Of a stretch of 64,000 nucleotides of DNA, positions 59,200-64,000 are shown piece after piece. The stretch comes from Takakia lepidozioides (Eukaryota > Streptophyta > Takakiopsida > Takakiales > Takakiaceae), in NCBI GenBank assembly GCA_030704615.1, contig CM060732.1, positions 82,545,171 to 82,609,170 on the forward strand, in the 5' to 3' direction. Below the pieces are notes generated by a model that had not been told where the DNA came from, ran no database searches, and was given only the letters and a program-made list of their open reading frames with translations. Numbering within the stretch: the first letter of the stretch is position 1; each line of letters starts with the position of its first letter. The position numbers were made by a program, and so were the translations under genes.

Positions 59200-60970
59200 T
59201 TGATGTGGGGAGGCGCAAAAGATTGAGCAGATCGACTACTAGATTGCAATTTGTTTTTACCTTTTGTATGCTGCCCTCAATCTGGTTTTTTTTTTAAAGC
59301 TTTGAATGGAGTATGATGAATGGTGGGGGATACCATATCATTGACACGCTGCCCCAGTATGTCATTTGAGTTTTTGCCATACCTTTGCCTATGACCAGGG
59401 TATCTCCAAATTAGAAATACCCATACCCATCCTACAACCGATCCCGGCGAGTCTTAATCTACACTTGGCCCAGCTACCAGTTGGACCCAACAGCCAAGTT
59501 GGACCTACCAGGACGAGTCTAGTATACCAAAATGGACATACCAGCACAACAGTGGTATGTACATTCCATGTCAGTAGATTGTTGCAGCATTGTGGTCGCG
59601 AGGGGGAAAAATTAACCCCCTTTCATTTATGGGCCATGAGACGATCAACGCCCAAACAATATCAATACCAATATAGTATCATGGTTGAAATATATATCAT
59701 CTTGGTTACCTTAAACAGTGCTTTACCACTTAAGATAGCTGGATTTATCAATCCACAAGCCATCATTAGCCTTGCCCAGTATATCATTGGTCATATCAAT
59801 CCATGGTCAATTTAAGCACCACCCACCGGGATAAGACACTAAATCAAACACCATCCATCTTTAGCACTGCCTAATTAATATCTTGGTCTAAAACCGGTAT
59901 ATCCAACAGGTGAAGATAGAGGTACCTGATAATAGGCCAATAGATAACTAAGCCCATATCTTTGTTCATTGAATCCTTCATGATAAAAGGGTGATAAAAA
60001 TCTCTTCGTTTTTTTGTCAAGGAGTACGTGCCATCAAAATTTTATTCTATCTATATATCTATAAATTAACATCACTGACAAATGGAGGCATGACAGATGG
60101 CAACACCTAATCTTAGATCAATAAAAATGCTATCCCCCTCAAGTAGCTTGGCTCAATTTCTTTTATCAAAAATGGAAAATACTACACCACCAAGCAAAGT
60201 AGCTACTGGAAGTGGCTTCCGCAGTGGTTTTAGAGCGGGGTTCCATGGGTAGCAGCAAGCGCCCCCATGAATCGCCCCCAGGATTAGTAAGGCGCTATTG
60301 GTCCAAATAGCATATACTCTAAGGGGTGCCCCCACGGATTCGCCTCTTGCTAAGGGGCGCAAAAAAGCCGTCCCTTCACGGTGCCCCTAACTGACACCTT
60401 TGTCTTTTCCTACAGCGGGCCTGCAGACTTACAAAATACTATTTATTTCCTCCAAACTTAAGTTAAATTTTAGGAGAGGGAATGATTTTTGATATTTTCA
60501 TCCAAAACTTCTATTAATTATCCATTTACTATGTCATGGCCGACAACAATTGGTGCCAAAGATTTCTAAGGTAGATGAACCTAATTCAAACCACTTTTAA
60601 AAATGGACCCCTAGATAAATACACAAAACCACCCACATGCAAAGCTAGAAAGGCTCATATGGTCCAGCTAGATCCGTGGTGGCTACAATGGTACTGCAGT
60701 CACCCCCTCTTTTAGATCAAGTCGATTATGATGACAGCACGAGTGGAAACCTTACTAATTACTGTCGGTTATATTGAAATATTGCTTGCTGCGTGCACTT
60801 CTAGTGAGGTATTTATGCAGATTTGGGTGAACGCCTCCAAACAGTTAAGCAGGATGCCTCGATCGATCCGATTTCACAGCATGCCTCCGTCACTTATTGG
60901 ACATGAACCTATGGTCACGTTAGTTGTTGATTGATTGTGATCAAATTTGAATTTCAAACTAGGCACTATA
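59200..60970. other. No gene recognised
   Basis: The ORF at 59366-59815 lies in a stretch with scattered ataccc and ggtat words like the small TIR element at 34.1 kb and shows no protein family. The rest is unremarkable. Confidence 0.4.
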
Positions 60971-60975
60971 ACTGC

Positions 60976-61300
60976 CACTACAAGAGATGAGCGTTTTTAG
61001 GACTACGGGTTTGGCGGAGTCATAAAAACTGCACCTACATGACTACAGAGCGCTGAAATGCATTACAGTTTTAGTTTTATGACTTTGTAGTAATGGATAT
61101 CACTACATGACTCCGGAAAGTTAGGGAGCATTGGTCAAACATTGTTGACCATGATGACAGGGATGGTTTATATGACTAGTGTGATATGTTTGACTACACG
61201 TGGACGACGTTTCATGGAATCTTATGACTCCATGACTGAAGATGGTTTCAGAGCTCTATTTATACGACTACATCACTACACGTGTCATTTTGAAGGCACA
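60976..61300 (+). mobile_element. CACTA-type left terminus
   Basis: It begins cactacaagagatgagcg and is followed by repeated atgactac/atgactcc words for about 300 bases, the complement of the motif in the 55.27-55.68 kb terminus. A direct repeat ataaggttgcccattag follows at about 61310 and 61352. The rest of the element was not recognised. Confidence 0.55.
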
Positions 61301-61629
61301 TATAATGCAAATAAGGTTGCCCATTAGGTTTAAAAAAGTTAAAAATTTTGCTAATAAGGTTGCCCATTAGTGTAATCGTGAACAGAAAGGAGGGCTGGGA
61401 CTTGGCGTCTTTTTGTCTCCTGCGCCACACCACATAGCTGAGGATGGAACGCGATGATAGCAGGATATGCAGGGGCGTGGGATGGAGGCGTTGAGCAAAT
61501 GATGCACGAAGGAGAAGAGGAGGAGGAGACGAGACGAGGACAAGCGAGCTCGCCGTTCTTGGGAGAGTCAGCTTGGTCTTAGCAAGCGTGTTTCAATCTC
61601 TGACTACTCATCTACGCCGTAGTGGTTCG

Positions 61630-62235
61630 ATCTGACAGACCAATCCGACATTACCTGACTACAGACACAAGCAGCACACACAAGAGGTCATCGGTTTTGT
61701 CGGACATTTGTCGGACAGGTCAATGGCCATGTGGTGGAGCTAAAACCTTCTTTCGTCAACCCTATTTCGCCTGTTTGCCCTCCTCATCAGACTCGGGCGG
61801 CGGCCGCATATGCATATGATTCTGTAAGTTAGTTCGTTGGTACCTCTGTGGTGGTTTGGAGTGGACTTTGGCAAGTTACTGCCAGTGTTGGCAGCGGGAA
61901 ATTCCAACAACATATAATAGGGTGAGGAGAATCTTGGTGTGTAACACTTTCCGACCCCAATGGTGGACAATGGAGACAAAAAGCGAATGCCTGTTGGACT
62001 GTCAGAGAGAAGCAATGCACTTTCAGATTGTGATAAGTAGGGTTGGGGTGTTTTTGGGGAAGAACTTCACACCAGTATGGTTGGGGTGTTTGCTGGTAGA
62101 ATTGTAGGCTGTCAGAGTCATGGATAGCTGAGGAGCAGGGATAGATGTGGGTCCACATTCATCCAAGAGGGCTGGATTTCACTCCACATTACCTATGATT
62201 CCCTGTGGAAGGATAGGTACAAGAACCTACATGGG
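61630..62235 (+). pseudogene. Dispersed PDF-motif fragment, copy C
   Basis: The start (61640-61690) parallels the degenerate motif at 24200-24300 (words ccaatccga, acacaagcagcacacacaag). Then come the tggtttggagtg...gttactgccag stretch, a degraded cgaccccaatggtggacaat (WWD region, about 61957) and the later atccaagagggctggatttc core (about 62160) with the frame broken. The order equals the minus-strand cluster at 22.9-24.3 kb. Confidence 0.5.
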
Positions 62236-62264
62236 TAATGGTCAACTGGAAGCGACATGTCTGT

Positions 62265-63320
62265 ACTATATGTCATTATACTGTACTATATGTCATTCAA
62301 GACTGTCATTGTTGGTCCATGTGTTTTACAACAATGCTATCAATATAAGACTCCTGTTTGTCATTGGAAGCTCAATCCCTGCAAGTTCATTGTGTGTGAG
62401 CTCACCTGCGATTTGAAGGATCTTGTAGCCAAGTTATTCAACCGGAAAGAGAAAATTCTAAAGCTCTCAAATTTGATGTGGCAAGTTTATGGAGGTAAGA
62501 CTTAGCTTCCCTCCTCTAATGTAAGTGTTGGATAAGTTTCATTTAGTGTCGTCTTCACTGTCACTGGCATATATTTCTCTTTTCTTGGCTGGTTTCATAT
62601 TTTTTTCTTGGCTGGTATGCTGTTGGTTTGGCTTCTTTCATTTCACGTGTGTAGTGGAAGGGAGAAGTACTTCTTCTTTCATTTCACGTGTGTAGTGGAA
62701 GGGAGAAGTACTTTCCTAAGTTCTGCTGCAACAATGTATTTTTCCAGCCTAGATGTTTTCGATGGATACAAATTGAAGTGCTTTGAAATGTTGCTGGCAA
62801 TACTATAATAAGTGGAGGGGCTGATGCAGTTGGCCTTTGCTTCGTGCAAGCATAATCCAGGGAAATGTGGACATAGCTGCCATGATAGCATTTCCAGAGG
62901 ACGGTGTGGATGGCCTCACTCCAGCATGCAAATCCATGACAATGTGGAGTGGCTGAATGGGCAAAACAGGTTAAGTGGCCGAACAAGCCACGTCACTGGT
63001 ACATAGTTGCATGCTTACATAGTACATGACAGCGTACTATATGTCATTCCCGAAATTGACCATGTTGGTCCATGTATTTTACAACAATGCTATCAATAAA
63101 AGACCAATGGTTCGCATTGAAACTCTATCCCCGTAAGTGGCTTGTGCGTGATGCTCAAACTTGTGATTTGAAGGATCTTATACCCAGTTCATTGCAGAGG
63201 TCATTGGAAAAGACATTGAGAAGGACAACAGCCGTTATCTATAATCTACAGATCCCCTTCAATTTGATGTGGGAAAGCCGGCTGGCTGGAGGTCTAGTCT
63301 CATTTTCACTCATCTAATGT
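62265..63320 (+). repeat. Two diverged copies of an about 250-bp segment
   Basis: 62270-62520 and 63030-63320 share tactatatgtcattc, gttggtccatgt, ttttacaacaatgctatcaat, gatttgaaggatctt and atttgatgtgg in order. Both can be read as short similar peptides (KLYP or KLNP, CDLKDL, NLMW), so an exon of an unknown gene may have been duplicated. A 41-bp perfect tandem repeat (cttctttcatttcacgtgtg) lies between them at 62632-62713. Confidence 0.5.
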
Positions 63321-63559
63321 CAGTGTTGTATCCATTGCAATGTGGAGATGTTTGAACAACATTGGAGCATTTCCAGAGATGGTCTGGATGGCCTTTCGTG
63401 GCGTGTGCCGAATCCATGGCAAGAAAACATTGCAGGCAGAACCCATGGCAATGGTACAACATCAGCACGGGTTGGGTCCAAAGCCAATTGCAACAACAAA
63501 TGAATAAAAGGTGCTGAAAGGAAAGTACTCCATAATTGATCATAAATCCAGTGTCCAAG

Positions 63560-64000
63560 CATGATATCTTAAATGGGAATGCGAAGGAGTGTTACCCACC
63601 TTAAACTATCATGCATGGTCTATAACTGGAGTGCACAAATCGCGCATATCTAATCTTCATCATCATGTCTGGGTCACTACATGTATCACTGTCTTCATCA
63701 CAGACTTCATCTTCTCCAAGGGTTGGCTGAACATCATCACCACGTATACGGGGTGCTCGGAGGTACAAGGAGGCCACCTGCTCTGGAGTAACCGGTACCG
63801 CTCGGCTGCATGTTGGGGCATCAGTAACCACAGTCTCCTCTCTATCTTTGTGGGGCTAACACCTTCCACTTCCGCCACATCATCATTATCAATTGATATG
63901 TCGCAGACCACTCTACGTGCTCGGGGGCTCTTCTCCAGGACGACTTTCCACCCCGGCTCCTTCACACAATCAGAAAAAAAACACTTGATCAACCTGGCCA
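63560..64000 (-). CDS. Unrecognised partial ORF at the window edge
   Basis: On the minus strand a frame entering from the window end reads FFSDCVKEPGWKVVLEKSPR and ends its sensible stretch near VEGVSPTKIER. An overlapping frame continues with VTDAPTCSRAVPVTPEQVAS and an acidic tail (DEVCDEDSDTCSDPD). The two look like one product broken by a frameshift or intron near 63835. The Lys/Arg-rich and acidic composition is of the kind seen in SANT or trihelix-like and transposon-derived proteins, but I cannot assign a family. Confidence 0.3.

Overview
The window looks like nuclear DNA of a land plant. The genes carry many GT-AG introns of several hundred bases, and between them lies a dense layer of decayed DNA transposons, short tRNA-type elements and gene fragments. 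An intronless PLS-class PPR gene with a DYW-type end, wordings in that protein that I associate with seed-free vascular plants, and plant-only families (SCD2-like, chromomethylase, PDF-motif proteins) suggest a fern or lycophyte. The species call is inference.

Layout. 1-2.6 kb holds a degenerate minisatellite and two small hairpins. 2.6-13.0 kb (+) is an SCD2-like coiled-coil gene of about 18 exons. 14.3-19.2 kb is a transposon-rich block: two SINEs, a PIF/Harbinger-type element with a TAA target duplication, and a 2.7-kb element with piggyBac-type ends (TTAA plus CCC-starting inverted repeats). 19.4-23.0 kb (-) is a large PLS-DYW PPR gene built from almost identical 303-bp units, with a one-base frameshift in its last residues. 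Upstream on the same strand (22.9-25.4 kb) are tandem exons with the PDF motif of organellar single-stranded-DNA-binding (OSB) proteins; the last PDF half-exon is open in frame into the PPR gene. 26.0-27.3 kb (+) is a uroporphyrinogen-III-synthase-family gene, divergent from it. 27.75-31.7 kb (-) is a Mn-dependent ADP-ribose/CDP-alcohol diphosphatase gene whose first intron holds a full-length 5S rRNA copy split by 180 bases. 34.8-35.2 kb is a broken PPR fragment. 35.4-47.6 kb (-) is a complete chromomethylase (BAH, chromodomain, C5 methyltransferase).

48.5-64 kb is accessory DNA: a piggyBac-type end, SINEs, two remnants of mitochondrial-type group II intron reverse transcriptases on opposite strands, tandem duplications, captured exons of a BASS transporter and of the PDF gene, a decayed piggyBac transposase, CACTA-type ends with dense subterminal repeats, and an unrecognised partial ORF at the right edge.

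The most unusual items are the PDF-motif/PPR-DYW in-frame junction, the homogenised PPR array with its C-terminal frameshift, the split 5S copy, the TTAA-flanked 2.7-kb element, and the paired group II maturase remnants. I found no CRISPR array, operon, tRNA gene or clearly new multi-gene system.
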